Assembly (NCBI GenBank): GCA_045863555.1
Contig: BTUU01000015.1
Span: 92,060-156,059 of the forward strand
Origin: JACRLV01 sp045863555
GTDB taxonomy: Bacteria > Planctomycetota > Phycisphaerae > UBA1845 > Fen-1342
Direction: 5' to 3'
DNA length: 64,000 bases
Part shown: positions 40,443-49,790 of the stretch, piece by piece
Position numbering within the stretch: position 1 is the first letter of the stretch
How the letters are laid out: each line of letters opens with the position of its first letter
Position numbers and translations under genes: made by a program
The notes under the pieces: generated by a model
The model's input: only the letters and a program-made list of their open reading frames with translations
Told to the model about the DNA's origin: nothing
The model's database searches: none

Positions 40443-43232
40443 ATGATGGGAGCGGGGGCGTTTGGGGAGCTGTCGAGCATTCAAGACCGCATGGATTCGT
40501 GCCCGAGCTGCAAAGCCGACATGCCGTCTGACGCCCGGTACTGCCCGGCGTGTGGGATCACGCTGCCCCCGCCGCAGGCGACTTCGCTCGCCGGCAGCTC
40601 GCTGCTGACCGATTCCGGAGCGGCGGGGATCGGTTCCTCCTCCGCGGCGATCGATCACGGCCAGTTCGTTCCGGGCACGATCATCGACGAACGATATCGA
40701 ATCGTCGGGCGCCTCGGCCGCGGCGGCATGGGGGAGGTCTACCGCGCGGACGACCTGAAACTCGGCCAGTCCGTGGCCCTGAAGTTTCTTCCGGCGAAGC
40801 TCGCAAAAAACCCGAATCGACTCGAGCGGTTCCTCAACGAGGTCCGCCTGGCCCGGCAGGTCTCCCATCCGAACGTCTGCCGGGTATTCGACATCGCGGA
40901 GTCCGAAGGCCTTCAGTACATCACGATGGAGTACGTCGATGGGGAGGACCTCGCGTCCCTGATTCGGCGGATCGGGGCGCTGCCTCGCGACAAGGCGATC
41001 CAGATTGCCCTGCAGCTCTGCGCCGGAATGCACGCCGCCCACGAGCGGGGAATTCTCCATCGCGATATGAAGCCCGCGAACGTCATGATCGACGGCCGGG
41101 GCGGCGTTCGAATCACCGATTTCGGGCTCGCTGCGCTTCAGGACGATCCCGCAGGCGCTGAAATCCGCGCCGGGACCCCCGCCTATATGGCGCCCGAGCA
41201 GCTCCTGGGCCGCGAAGTCTCAATGCAAAGCGACATCTATTCGCTCGGCCTCGTGCTCTATGAAGCCTTTACCGGCCGGAAGGCGTTCGACGCGACGACC
41301 GTCGACGAACTCAAACGCATGCACGCCGATCGCATTCCAACGAGCCCCGGCAGCTTCATCGACGGGTTCGATCCGGCGGTCGAGCGCGTCCTGTTGCGCT
41401 GCCTGGAGCGCGATCCGCGCGACCGGCCGGCGTCCGTGCTCGCCGTCGCGGCGGCGCTGCCGGGCGGCGATCCGCTGGCCGCGGCGCTGGCGGCCGGTGA
41501 GACGCCGTCGCCGGAGCTGGTCGCGGCGTCCGCCCATGCCGAAGGGATGCCGCCGAGCGTCTGCGTCGCAAGCCTGATCGTGATCCTCGCCGCCATCCTC
41601 GGTTTCCCCTGGCTGAATGACCAGTTTCGCCTCCACGCCAACACGCCGCTGGACAAGAGCCCCCCGGTGCTCATCGACCGGGCCCGCGAGATCCTCAAGC
41701 GGTATGTCACGACCGAGCGCGGCGAATACTCCGCCTTCGGATTCACGGTCAACCAGGAGTGGCTGGAACGCATCGAGGAGGCCAACCGGAGTCCGTTCCG
41801 GTGGGCCGTGCTCAGCGCCTCAGCGCCGTCCGCGATGGAATTCTGGTACCGGGAATCGCCCGAGCCGCTGCTTGTGAACGAGTTCGGGCCGGTGAGCGAG
41901 GTTGATCCACCGCTCAATCTGCCGGGCATGACGCTCGTGCGACTCTCGCCAAAGGGGCGTCTCCTCGGGCTCGTCGTCGTCCCGCAAACGCGCGAGGTGC
42001 GCTCGGAGTCGCAGCCCGTGCCGGATTGGACGCGGCTTCTCGAAGAGGCGGAGGCGCCAAAGCTGAGGACCGAGGTCGATTCCTTTGCGTGGGTACCGCC
42101 GGTCTACTGCGACCAGCGCGCTGCCTGGCGCGGAAGCTATCCCGACATACCGGCCACCGCGATGCGCATCGAGATCGGCGCGCGCAACGGACGCCTCGTT
42201 TATCTGCGTTCCGCGCCGGAATGGGCGGGCATGCCGCCGGCGATCTCGCCTGAAAGCGACGCTCTATTCACGCTGGCGATGGCCCTGAAACCGATCGTCC
42301 TCCTCGCGTGTGCGGTGGGGGCCGTGGTTCTTGCCCGCCGGAATTTGCACCTCGGCCGCGGCGACCGGCGCGGAGCTGTCCGCATCAGCGCGTTCGTCGG
42401 TACGTGCTTGATGGGCGGGTGGCTGCTCGTCGCGAATCACACGCTGGATGTAAACGCGGAACTGGCCGTGCTGATGCGGGGAGGCGGGCGGGCCATTCTC
42501 GTCGCGGGCATGTGCTGGGTGCTCTATATCGCGCTCGAGCCGCAGCTTCGACGAATCTGGCCCGACATGCTCATTGCGTGGAGCCGCCTGCTTCGAGGCC
42601 ACGTGCGGGATCCGCTGGTGGGGCGCGACATTCTCATCGGCGGACTTTTCGGAATCGTCGCGGTAATTCTCACGGTCGTTCGGCACTTTGGCCCGGGCTG
42701 GTTCGGAGGTCCGCCGCCGCGCCCGACGGGAGTGTCGATGCAGACGCTGCTCGGCCTCCGATTCGAAATCGCCGAAATGCTGCAGATCGCGACGAACGCC
42801 CTGTTTCAACCGCTCTACATGCTCGTGCTGCTGCTGCTGCTGCTCGTCGCGTTTCGCAAGCGGTGGGTGGCGCTGCTCGTCTTCTATCTCCTCGTGACCG
42901 CAACCGCCGCGATCTTCGCCATCCGCGTCGGTGAGCGCGCGTACGTTGACCTCGGATATTTCGGCGTCCTGGTCGCGGCCCTGCTCTTTGTCCTCATCCG
43001 ATTCGGATTGCTCGCGCTCATTCTCGCCCTCTTCTATCAGATCGTGCTCGACAGCTATCCGATCACGGCCGAATGGGACGCGTGGTACGCGGACAGTTCA
43101 TTGTTCGCGCTGGGCATGCTCGCCGTCCTTACGCTCTACGGCTTCGTGACCGCACTGGCCGGGCGACCCCTCTTCGGGCGGATAACGCACGTGCCGGTCA
43201 GAGCCGCTGGTTCAGGCGGAACCGGGAGCTGA
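40443..43232 (+). CDS. Serine/threonine protein kinase with zinc ribbon and multi-helix membrane domain
   Basis: 929 residues. An N-terminal zinc ribbon (CPSCKADMPSDARYCPACG, about 18-36) and a flexible linker precede a Hanks-type kinase, residues about 80-345: glycine loop GRLGRGGMGEVYRA, Lys in VALKFLP, catalytic loop HRDMKPANVM, DFG in ITDFGLAAL, and APE in YMAPEQLLG. One membrane helix (about 380) leads to an extracytoplasmic domain of about 220 residues, then about eight helices to the C-terminus. The extracytoplasmic region could be the sensor. The start ATG follows GGGAGGGGGC. Confidence 0.88.
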   Translation: MMGAGAFGELSSIQDRMDSCPSCKADMPSDARYCPACGITLPPPQATSLAGSSLLTDSGAAGIGSSSAAIDHGQFVPGTIIDERYRIVGRLGRGGMGEVYRADDLKLGQSVALKFLPAKLAKNPNRLERFLNEVRLARQVSHPNVCRVFDIAESEGLQYITMEYVDGEDLASLIRRIGALPRDKAIQIALQLCAGMHAAHERGILHRDMKPANVMIDGRGGVRITDFGLAALQDDPAGAEIRAGTPAYMAPEQLLGREVSMQSDIYSLGLVLYEAFTGRKAFDATTVDELKRMHADRIPTSPGSFIDGFDPAVERVLLRCLERDPRDRPASVLAVAAALPGGDPLAAALAAGETPSPELVAASAHAEGMPPSVCVASLIVILAAILGFPWLNDQFRLHANTPLDKSPPVLIDRAREILKRYVTTERGEYSAFGFTVNQEWLERIEEANRSPFRWAVLSASAPSAMEFWYRESPEPLLVNEFGPVSEVDPPLNLPGMTLVRLSPKGRLLGLVVVPQTREVRSESQPVPDWTRLLEEAEAPKLRTEVDSFAWVPPVYCDQRAAWRGSYPDIPATAMRIEIGARNGRLVYLRSAPEWAGMPPAISPESDALFTLAMALKPIVLLACAVGAVVLARRNLHLGRGDRRGAVRISAFVGTCLMGGWLLVANHTLDVNAELAVLMRGGGRAILVAGMCWVLYIALEPQLRRIWPDMLIAWSRLLRGHVRDPLVGRDILIGGLFGIVAVILTVVRHFGPGWFGGPPPRPTGVSMQTLLGLRFEIAEMLQIATNALFQPLYMLVLLLLLLVAFRKRWVALLVFYLLVTATAAIFAIRVGERAYVDLGYFGVLVAALLFVLIRFGLLALILALFYQIVLDSYPITAEWDAWYADSSLFALGMLAVLTLYGFVTALAGRPLFGRITHVPVRAAGSGGTGS

Positions 43233-43370
43233 TTCCCCCCGTGAACACCCGTCCGGGATTTGCTTCTGCGGGCCGGTTCGGACGGATTTTCGCCGCCGCG
43301 CGAGGAATTGAGTTACAATCCTCGCAACGGGAGAAGTGCCCGCAGCCGGCAGCCGCCCGAGGCGAACGCA

Positions 43371-46300
43371 ATGGCCGAAACTCCGTTGAGACAAGCAGAG
43401 ATGGACGCGCCGCGCTCGCTGCTGGCGGCTGAGTTCGATCGCTTCCGGTTCCGGCTCAAGCTCGGTGAGGTCGGCCGACGGCTTGTATCCGCCATCGTGA
43501 CCCTCCTCGCTGCGATCCTCGCCGTCGTGATGCTTGACCATACGTTGCACGGCGGGTTGCCGATCCCGGTGATCCGCACACTGGGCGGATTCCTCGGGTT
43601 TGTGGCGACGGGGCTCTGCGGCTGGGCCCTCCTGGTCGCGGTTCGCCGGCTCAACCCGGTCTTCGTGGCCCGATGGCTCGAGCGGTCGCGGGGCGTCGCG
43701 AACAACGTCGTCGTGAACTGGCTGCTCGTGCAGCACGATCGTTCCGGCGCGTACGCCGGCGACGCGGCGATTTCACAGGCCGCGCGCGAGCTTGCGGAGC
43801 CCTCCGGCGACGTCGAGGCGGTTCGGCGGTCTCCAGCGCCGCTTGTCGCGATCGCCGCGGTCACGGGCGCGTGGGTCCTTTTCGGTGTGCTGACGCCCAA
43901 GCCGATTTTCACCTCGATCGAACGGCTCTTCGGCGCATCGGTGGACGTTCCCTCGGCGACGCGCATCCGGCTGGTGTCTCCTGCCCCGCGAGAGTCGCTG
44001 CACGTCGGCGAACCGGCTAGGCTCATCTTTGCGATCGAAGGCCGCGATGCGGGCGTACTTGAGGTTGAGCTCCTCGCGGACAATTCGTTCGACGCCGCCG
44101 TTGTCCTCAAGCGCACGGCTGAATCGGTTTCGACCGCTGCGGATCCGCGCCCCGGGCCGGCGGACGCTGATCTTCGATGCGTAATGCTGGCAGCGAACGA
44201 AGTCAGCCGGGAAATCATCTACCGCGCCCGCGCGGGCGACGCGGCGATTCGCGGCACGATTCCGGTGCTCCCCCGGCCCGATGTCGTCTCGATGCAGATC
44301 CGGCTCACCCCGCCAGCGTACGTGAATGAACCGGAGGAAATTGCGAATTCCCCGGACATCACGGTCTGGGCGGGGACGCGGGCTGAGTTTTCGTTTCGGG
44401 CGAATACGGAGATTCGCGGCCCTGTCTTCGTGCTTCGGGGCGAGACGGAATCGCGCACCCGCATGAACCTGGCCGGCGAGCGGCGTGACGGGGCGAGCGC
44501 GTCGATGCTGCTCATCGAGGGCGGCGATTACTGGCTCGAATTCTCGGATGCGACCGGGCGACCATATCCCGATCCGCCGCCGCATCGGATCTCTGTCCGC
44601 GCCGACCAGCCGCCGCGCATCGCGCTCGCGGACCCGCTGCCCGATCCCGCAGAGGCTGATGCTCGTCCGGTCGATGTGACCCGTGTCGCGTGGGTAAAGG
44701 CGACCGCGAGCGACGATGTCCGCCTCGCGTCCGTGACGCTGGCGATGGAACGCGTAGGCCGCGGAGTGCAGCGTCGCGAGTTGCTGGCCGGGGCGGCACC
44801 ACCCCCGAATGAGGGGGTAACAGTCGGCGTCGCGACAAGTGACCTCGATCTGGCCCCCGGTGAGAGCGCCAGGATCTGGTTCGAAGCCCGCGATACCCGT
44901 CGGCTTCATGACGACTCGCCCGCGCCGCAGACCAGCGCGACGGCGCCGATCGTCGTCACACGGTCGAAACTCGCGCCGCCTGTTATTCCGGCGACGACGA
45001 AGGTCGCCCCGCCGAATGGCGACCCGGGGGAGAACGCGGCCGTGGGACAGCGGCCGCGCGGAACCGGCCAGGGAAACAGTGGCGACGCATCAGGCGACGG
45101 TGCGGGGGATAATCCAGGCGGCGCGGGCGGCGAACCGGGCGGGTCTTATTCCGATTCACCCAAGGGCGAGTCGGCGGACACCGGCGGCGAAGGCGGAATT
45201 CCTGACCCGTCGGCCAATGGCGGAGAAGCGGAGGAGCAGTCGGGAGAGCCCAACGCGGCAAGCGGCGGGGACCTGGCGGGCGGCGAGAGTGACGACAAGG
45301 AGGGTGGTCTTGGCGACGGCAACGGCGAAGGCGGAGGCGAGGGTTCTGGCGGCGGGGAGGAACCCGCGTTCGAAAACGAGTTGAAGCGATTCGTCGAAAA
45401 GAACGGCGACGCGGCGAAAGAAGCGAAGGAGGCCCTCGATCGTTCGGCCGAGCGGCAGAACTCGCCCCCGCCGGGGGAGGAGCCCACGGCCGCCGAGCCC
45501 TCCGGGAAAACGCTTCCCGAAGATGCCCCGAAACCGCAGACGCAGGCCGAACCGCCCGCCTCGCAGCCGGTGAAGCCCAATGATGCGTCACCGGAGCCGG
45601 CGCAGCCTCAGGCCGACCCCGCGGAGCCGAAGCCAGCGCCGTCACCCACGCCGCCGCCGGCGGAATCGCAGCCCGCGCCCCCGGGCGAAGGCGCGTCGCC
45701 GCCGCCGCAGAATCAGCCATCGGAAGGTCCCCCGGGCGAGCCGACTCCACAAAACGACGCAGAGCCGAAGGGGGATCAGAAATCAGACTCGCAGCCGAAC
45801 GCACCGGAATCGGAGCCGAACGAGGGCGATCCCGGCCAGCCTGAACCGGGTGAGAAGCCCGTGGTCGCCCCGTCGCCTGAGGGCAAGGTGGAGGGTGAGA
45901 ACCCGCCCGCGCCGGAACCCGATCTGCCGGAGATGAACGATCCCGGAGCGCGGTCGGCCTCGGCCGACGCGCCGGAGATGCCCGGGACAGCGCCGAAGCC
46001 CGCCGACACGCCCAGTCCCGGCGACAAAACTGAGCATTCCGGCGAGAGGCCCCTCGATCAGCCGAAGCGCGCGGCGGAGCCGGCGCCGGGGGGCGACGTT
46101 CAGCCGCGCAGCGAACTGGTCAATACGCTCGACCTGCTGGAGCGGGCCGATGAACTCAGCGAGGAAGCGCTCCAGGATCTTCCATGGCCGATTGAGAAGA
46201 AGCGGGCCTTCCTCACCGAGTTGAAGCGACTCGCCGCCTCTGCCAGGCAGTCGGGCGTCATCAACGATCTGAAGCGGTGGCGCAGCCGCGCCTCGCTCGG

Positions 46301-46511
46301 CGAAACGGCCGTGCAACGCGGCGCAGGCCTCGCCGATGGCGTCAGCGTCAGCAGCGGCGACACATCGCTCCAGAAGGACCTGCTCGAGCGGGCGGTCCCG
46401 CCCCGCGAGCAGAAGATCTCGCCCGCTCTGCGCGCGGCGCTCGACGCGTACTATCGCAGCCTTGCCGCCCAGCCGGCATCCGGAGAGCCGCCCCGTCGTG
46501 CGGCGCCCTGA
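43371..46511 (+). CDS. Very large membrane protein with Pro/Glu/Gly-rich low-complexity domain
   Basis: 1046 residues. Two or three membrane helices lie in the first 200 residues (about 40-60, 65-90 and 155-175), followed by beta-rich repeats resembling immunoglobulin-like modules (VSPAPRESLHVGEPARLIFA; IRLTPPAYVNEP). From about residue 560 to 940 the sequence is almost only Gly, Pro, Glu, Ser, Ala and Asn. The C-terminal 100 residues return to ordinary helices (LLERADELSEEALQDLPWPI). The pattern resembles DUF4175-type membrane proteins, but I cannot confirm that. Starts at the ATG giving MAETPLRQAEMD. Confidence 0.75.
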   Translation: MAETPLRQAEMDAPRSLLAAEFDRFRFRLKLGEVGRRLVSAIVTLLAAILAVVMLDHTLHGGLPIPVIRTLGGFLGFVATGLCGWALLVAVRRLNPVFVARWLERSRGVANNVVVNWLLVQHDRSGAYAGDAAISQAARELAEPSGDVEAVRRSPAPLVAIAAVTGAWVLFGVLTPKPIFTSIERLFGASVDVPSATRIRLVSPAPRESLHVGEPARLIFAIEGRDAGVLEVELLADNSFDAAVVLKRTAESVSTAADPRPGPADADLRCVMLAANEVSREIIYRARAGDAAIRGTIPVLPRPDVVSMQIRLTPPAYVNEPEEIANSPDITVWAGTRAEFSFRANTEIRGPVFVLRGETESRTRMNLAGERRDGASASMLLIEGGDYWLEFSDATGRPYPDPPPHRISVRADQPPRIALADPLPDPAEADARPVDVTRVAWVKATASDDVRLASVTLAMERVGRGVQRRELLAGAAPPPNEGVTVGVATSDLDLAPGESARIWFEARDTRRLHDDSPAPQTSATAPIVVTRSKLAPPVIPATTKVAPPNGDPGENAAVGQRPRGTGQGNSGDASGDGAGDNPGGAGGEPGGSYSDSPKGESADTGGEGGIPDPSANGGEAEEQSGEPNAASGGDLAGGESDDKEGGLGDGNGEGGGEGSGGGEEPAFENELKRFVEKNGDAAKEAKEALDRSAERQNSPPPGEEPTAAEPSGKTLPEDAPKPQTQAEPPASQPVKPNDASPEPAQPQADPAEPKPAPSPTPPPAESQPAPPGEGASPPPQNQPSEGPPGEPTPQNDAEPKGDQKSDSQPNAPESEPNEGDPGQPEPGEKPVVAPSPEGKVEGENPPAPEPDLPEMNDPGARSASADAPEMPGTAPKPADTPSPGDKTEHSGERPLDQPKRAAEPAPGGDVQPRSELVNTLDLLERADELSEEALQDLPWPIEKKRAFLTELKRLAASARQSGVINDLKRWRSRASLGETAVQRGAGLADGVSVSSGDTSLQKDLLERAVPPREQKISPALRAALDAYYRSLAAQPASGEPPRRAAP

Positions 46512-46526
46512 GCGGCGGGCCCGGAT

Positions 46527-47015
46527 TCAGAAAAGCACTGGTTTGCCCAGTTTCCGCCGCGTCGCCACGAATTGCCCGCTGTGCATCATCTCGTGCAGCG
46601 CGATCAGATTCAGCACCGATCCGACGGTCGGGGCATACTCGCGGGTCTCGACCGGGCCCGGCTTGTCGAGATCCGCTTCGGGCGTCTTGTCGATCGCAAC
46701 GACGGCGGCATCGTTGATGGCCTGCATCAGCGCGAGGTATTCGGCCTTGGTGTGAAATTTCCGCGGATCGTCGCTGCTCGCCTTTTCCTTGGTGTGCTTC
46801 TCGGCGAATCCGTCCGGCAGTTTCGGGACGGCATGGCCAATCAGCGAGAGAAAGCGGTGTGCTGAGCCGATCAGGTGCCCGAGCTGCCACGCGATGTGGT
46901 TCGCGGCCGGACACGGGCGGACCATCAGATCGGCATCGGACAGATCGGAGAGATAACCCTTGGTAATCCCGTGCGTCAGTTCGATATTGGACTTGAAGAC
47001 ATCCTTGGCGGTCAT
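46527..47015 (-). CDS. DinB/YfiT-family protein
   Basis: 162 residues, a four-helix bundle with a metal site of three His: HIAWQLGHLIG (helix 2) and LHEMMHSGQF (helix 4), the classic DinB triad. Families with this fold include thiol-dependent transferases (bacillithiol or mycothiol). The thiol used here is unknown. It is convergent with the large membrane protein and stands alone. Confidence 0.85.
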   Translation of the reverse strand: MTAKDVFKSNIELTHGITKGYLSDLSDADLMVRPCPAANHIAWQLGHLIGSAHRFLSLIGHAVPKLPDGFAEKHTKEKASSDDPRKFHTKAEYLALMQAINDAAVVAIDKTPEADLDKPGPVETREYAPTVGSVLNLIALHEMMHSGQFVATRRKLGKPVLF

Positions 47016-47097
47016 GGATTCCCCTTTGACGTGAAATGCGGCCGCGCTGCTGCGCCGCCCAGGGGATCATAGCCGTCAGCGGCGCGCAAGCCACACT

Positions 47098-47844
47098 TCA
47101 GCGGCGGCTGGCGATCGCCGCGGCGAGCGGTTGCACGATCTGCGGGACGATGCGCTGCTGGACGGACTGCGTGGCATGCGTCAGTAATTCACTATGAACG
47201 TCCTGCGGCGTTGCTCCGGCGCCGGACCAGTACCGGCGGGCGGTGAGATTCACGCTGAGGGGCGCGGCGTCGAATTCGCCCGTGCGCACCTCGTACGCCG
47301 ACGTCCGGCCGCGGACCTCGAGGTATAGCTGACGGTCGCAGCCCTCGCCGAGCGACGCCCCCATGAACGGCTGGCACTCGATGACTGTTGACGCGTCATC
47401 GAGCAGGGCCCGCTGGAACGGATGATTCGCAAAGAAGGTCTCGGCGATCAGCTCATCGTGGTTGCCGCGATACTCGAGATCAAACGCAAAAAGCACGTCC
47501 ATGTAATCGTAGTCGAGGTCGCTGAGGCTGAGCGCCGCGGGTGCAAGGTCGAAGACGCGCCGCGCGAGCAGCTCGATCGCCGCGGGATTGCGCGGGTCGT
47601 GCACGCCGAAGCGGATCGAGGTGGGGTCGGTGCGCAGGAAGCGCCGCCCCTCGCCCTGGTCTTCCTCCTCGTCGAGCAGCAGCCCGCCGTCCTCGCGCCG
47701 CCGCATGCGCGTCATCGTCGGAAACGAGCGGCGGATCTGCTCGAAGAAGTGCAGCGAAGCCTCGCGCGAAGGATGCAGATCGAGCTTGAGAAAGAGGCGC
47801 GTGCTGATGCAGAACTCGTCGCACATCGCTCCGAATGACCACAT
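47098..47844 (-). CDS. Uncharacterised protein
   Basis: 248 residues, soluble, start ATG with AAGGAGG nine bases upstream. No recognised family. It has acidic stretches (LLLDEEEDQGEGRRF) and repeated strand-like segments (SLSDLDYDYMDVLFAFDLEY, FMGASLGEGCDRQLYLEV). Codon usage agrees with the neighbours. It is divergent from larC, with 125 bp between. Confidence 0.6.
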   Translation of the reverse strand: MWSFGAMCDEFCISTRLFLKLDLHPSREASLHFFEQIRRSFPTMTRMRRREDGGLLLDEEEDQGEGRRFLRTDPTSIRFGVHDPRNPAAIELLARRVFDLAPAALSLSDLDYDYMDVLFAFDLEYRGNHDELIAETFFANHPFQRALLDDASTVIECQPFMGASLGEGCDRQLYLEVRGRTSAYEVRTGEFDAAPLSVNLTARRYWSGAGATPQDVHSELLTHATQSVQQRIVPQIVQPLAAAIASRR

Positions 47845-47969
47845 GGAAGTCTGCCTCCTTCCCGCGAGATGGCCGATCCCGGCTTTGCATCATACGCGCT
47901 TGCTCGCCTGCGTGCGATGGATGTCGGGTAACATCACGGAGGTGGATCATCCATGTGTATGAGGTGGCG

Positions 47970-49148
47970 ATGCGACTCGCATATTTCGACTGCTTCTCTG
48001 GAATCGCCGGGGACATGCTGCTCGCAGCGCTGCTTGACGCGGGCGCGCCGGTCGCGCGTTTTCACGAAACCATCCGCGCCCTCGGGCTGACCGAGGTGAC
48101 GCTGCGCGTCGAGCGGGTGAAGCGCCACGGCATCTCCGCGAATTACGTGCGCGTCGACGTCGACCCGGCGGCGCCGCGCAAACATCGCCACCTCTCGCAC
48201 ATCGCGAAGATCATCGACGCCGCACCCCTGCCGCCGCGCGTCAGTGACCAGGCGATGCGCATCTTCACGCGCCTCGCCGAGGCCGAGGCGCTCGTGCACC
48301 AGACCACCGTCGAGAAGGTCCATTTCCACGAGGTCGGCGCCGCGGATGCGATCGTCGACATCGTCTGCGCCTGCGTCGGCCTCGCGGAACTCGGAGTCGA
48401 TGACGTCGTCTGTTCGCCGATCCCGACCGGCTCGGGAACGGTCAACTGCGATCATGGCGTGATGCCCGTGCCGGCGCCGGCCACCGCGCAGCTTCTGCGC
48501 GGCGCGGCAATCGCCGCCTGCGACGAACCCGGCGAGTTGGCGACGCCGACGGGCGTCGCGATCGCGACGACGCTTGCGTCCTCCTTTGGTCCGCCGCCGG
48601 CGATGACGCTGGCCGCGGTCGGGGTCGGGAGCGGCTCCCGCGAGGGGAAAACGCGTCCGAACATCTTCCGCGTGCTGGTCGGCGATTCTGCGGTGACGGC
48701 CGGTGAATTCGAGCACGATGTCGTCGCGCAGCTCGAAGCCCAGGTCGACGACGCCGCCGGCCAGGCGGTCGCGTTCGCGCTCGAAAACGCCCTTGTTGCG
48801 GGTGCACTCGACGCCTATTGCGTGCCGATCATCATGAAGAAGGGGCGGCCGGGAGTGCTGCTGACCGTTCTCTGTGAATCTGAGCGGGCCGCGCAGTTCG
48901 AGGAACTGCTGCTGACGCACTCGCCGACGTTCGGCGTCCGGCGAAGCAGCCTTTCCCGCACGAAACTTGCGCGATCCCACGCGACGGTCGCCACGCCGTA
49001 CGGCGAAATTCGCGTGAAACTCGGGCGGCGAGGCGAAACCGTGGTTCACGTCGCACCGGAGTACGAGGACTGCGCAGCGGCCGCGCGGCGGGCGCATGTC
49101 GGGCTCGAAGAGGTCCGGCAGGCGGCGCTGCGGGCGTACGCGCGGTAG
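47970..49148 (+). CDS. larC: Nickel-pincer cofactor biosynthesis protein LarC
   Basis: LarC inserts nickel into the pyridinium-derived pincer cofactor of lactate racemase and related enzymes. 392 residues in one uninterrupted frame. In some lactobacilli the same protein needs a programmed frameshift. Conserved: RLAYFDCFSGIAGDMLLAAL at the start, VHFHEVGAADAIVDIV, PVPAPATAQLL, and the C-terminal domain with IIMKKGRPGVLLTVLCE. larB, larE and larA are not in the window. The ATG follows GAGGTG. Confidence 0.9.
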   Translation: MRLAYFDCFSGIAGDMLLAALLDAGAPVARFHETIRALGLTEVTLRVERVKRHGISANYVRVDVDPAAPRKHRHLSHIAKIIDAAPLPPRVSDQAMRIFTRLAEAEALVHQTTVEKVHFHEVGAADAIVDIVCACVGLAELGVDDVVCSPIPTGSGTVNCDHGVMPVPAPATAQLLRGAAIAACDEPGELATPTGVAIATTLASSFGPPPAMTLAAVGVGSGSREGKTRPNIFRVLVGDSAVTAGEFEHDVVAQLEAQVDDAAGQAVAFALENALVAGALDAYCVPIIMKKGRPGVLLTVLCESERAAQFEELLLTHSPTFGVRRSSLSRTKLARSHATVATPYGEIRVKLGRRGETVVHVAPEYEDCAAAARRAHVGLEEVRQAALRAYAR

Positions 49149-49189
49149 GGCGGCTCAAGGACGGTCGCCTCGATCAGAAACAGGCGTCG

Positions 49190-49783
49190 ATGCTCAACTG
49201 GCTGACCAGCGGAATCGAAGGCCCGCTCACCGCACTGCTGGCGCTCTGTGCAGTGGCCGGCGCGGTCGTCCTGCTCCGTCGCTGGCAGCACCGCACGGGC
49301 GATCTGCGGCGCGCGACCGTCGAGACTCGCGCAGGCCGTCGCGAGGCCGAAGCGGTTCGCCGCTCGCTCGAAGAGCTGCTCGCCGAAGTGGAGAGCGCGA
49401 CCGCGCGGCTCGATGACCGGATCGCCTCGCGTCTTCGAGACCTCGAGGTCGTCGAAGCGCGGATCGACGCTCGCCTGTCAGAATTTCACCAGTCACCGCC
49501 ATTTGACCCAGCCGCGGCGCGATCGCATTCGACGCTGGTTCAAACGCCGCCGCGTACCGAGAGCCCGTCGCGTTCCGTCTCCTCGCCCGTGCTCGGGGCG
49601 CCGACGGCGTCCATCGTCGCGAGGGCGACCAGACCCGTCGAGCCGGACGCCCGATTCGCCGCGATCTACGAGCTGTTCGACGCCGGCGCAGCGGCTCCGG
49701 CCGTCGCAGAAAAGACCGGCGTTCCGCTCGGCGAGGTCGAGACCATCCTCGGTCTTCGTCGCCTGGCGATCGCGCCCGATTGA
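49190..49783 (+). CDS. Membrane-anchored coiled-coil protein with a C-terminal helix-turn-helix-like motif
   Basis: 197 residues. One membrane helix (about 11-30), then a charged coiled coil (RREAEAVRRSLEELLAEVES), a Pro/Ser-rich linker, and a C-terminal motif (FAAIYELFDAGAAAPAVAEK ... GEVETILGLRRL) that resembles the HTH-like end of DUF6115/DUF2802 proteins. It lies 41 bp after larC and is convergent with an oxidoreductase, the gap being only 7 bp. Confidence 0.65.
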   Translation: MLNWLTSGIEGPLTALLALCAVAGAVVLLRRWQHRTGDLRRATVETRAGRREAEAVRRSLEELLAEVESATARLDDRIASRLRDLEVVEARIDARLSEFHQSPPFDPAAARSHSTLVQTPPRTESPSRSVSSPVLGAPTASIVARATRPVEPDARFAAIYELFDAGAAAPAVAEKTGVPLGEVETILGLRRLAIAPD

Positions 49784-49790
49784 CCTGCTG

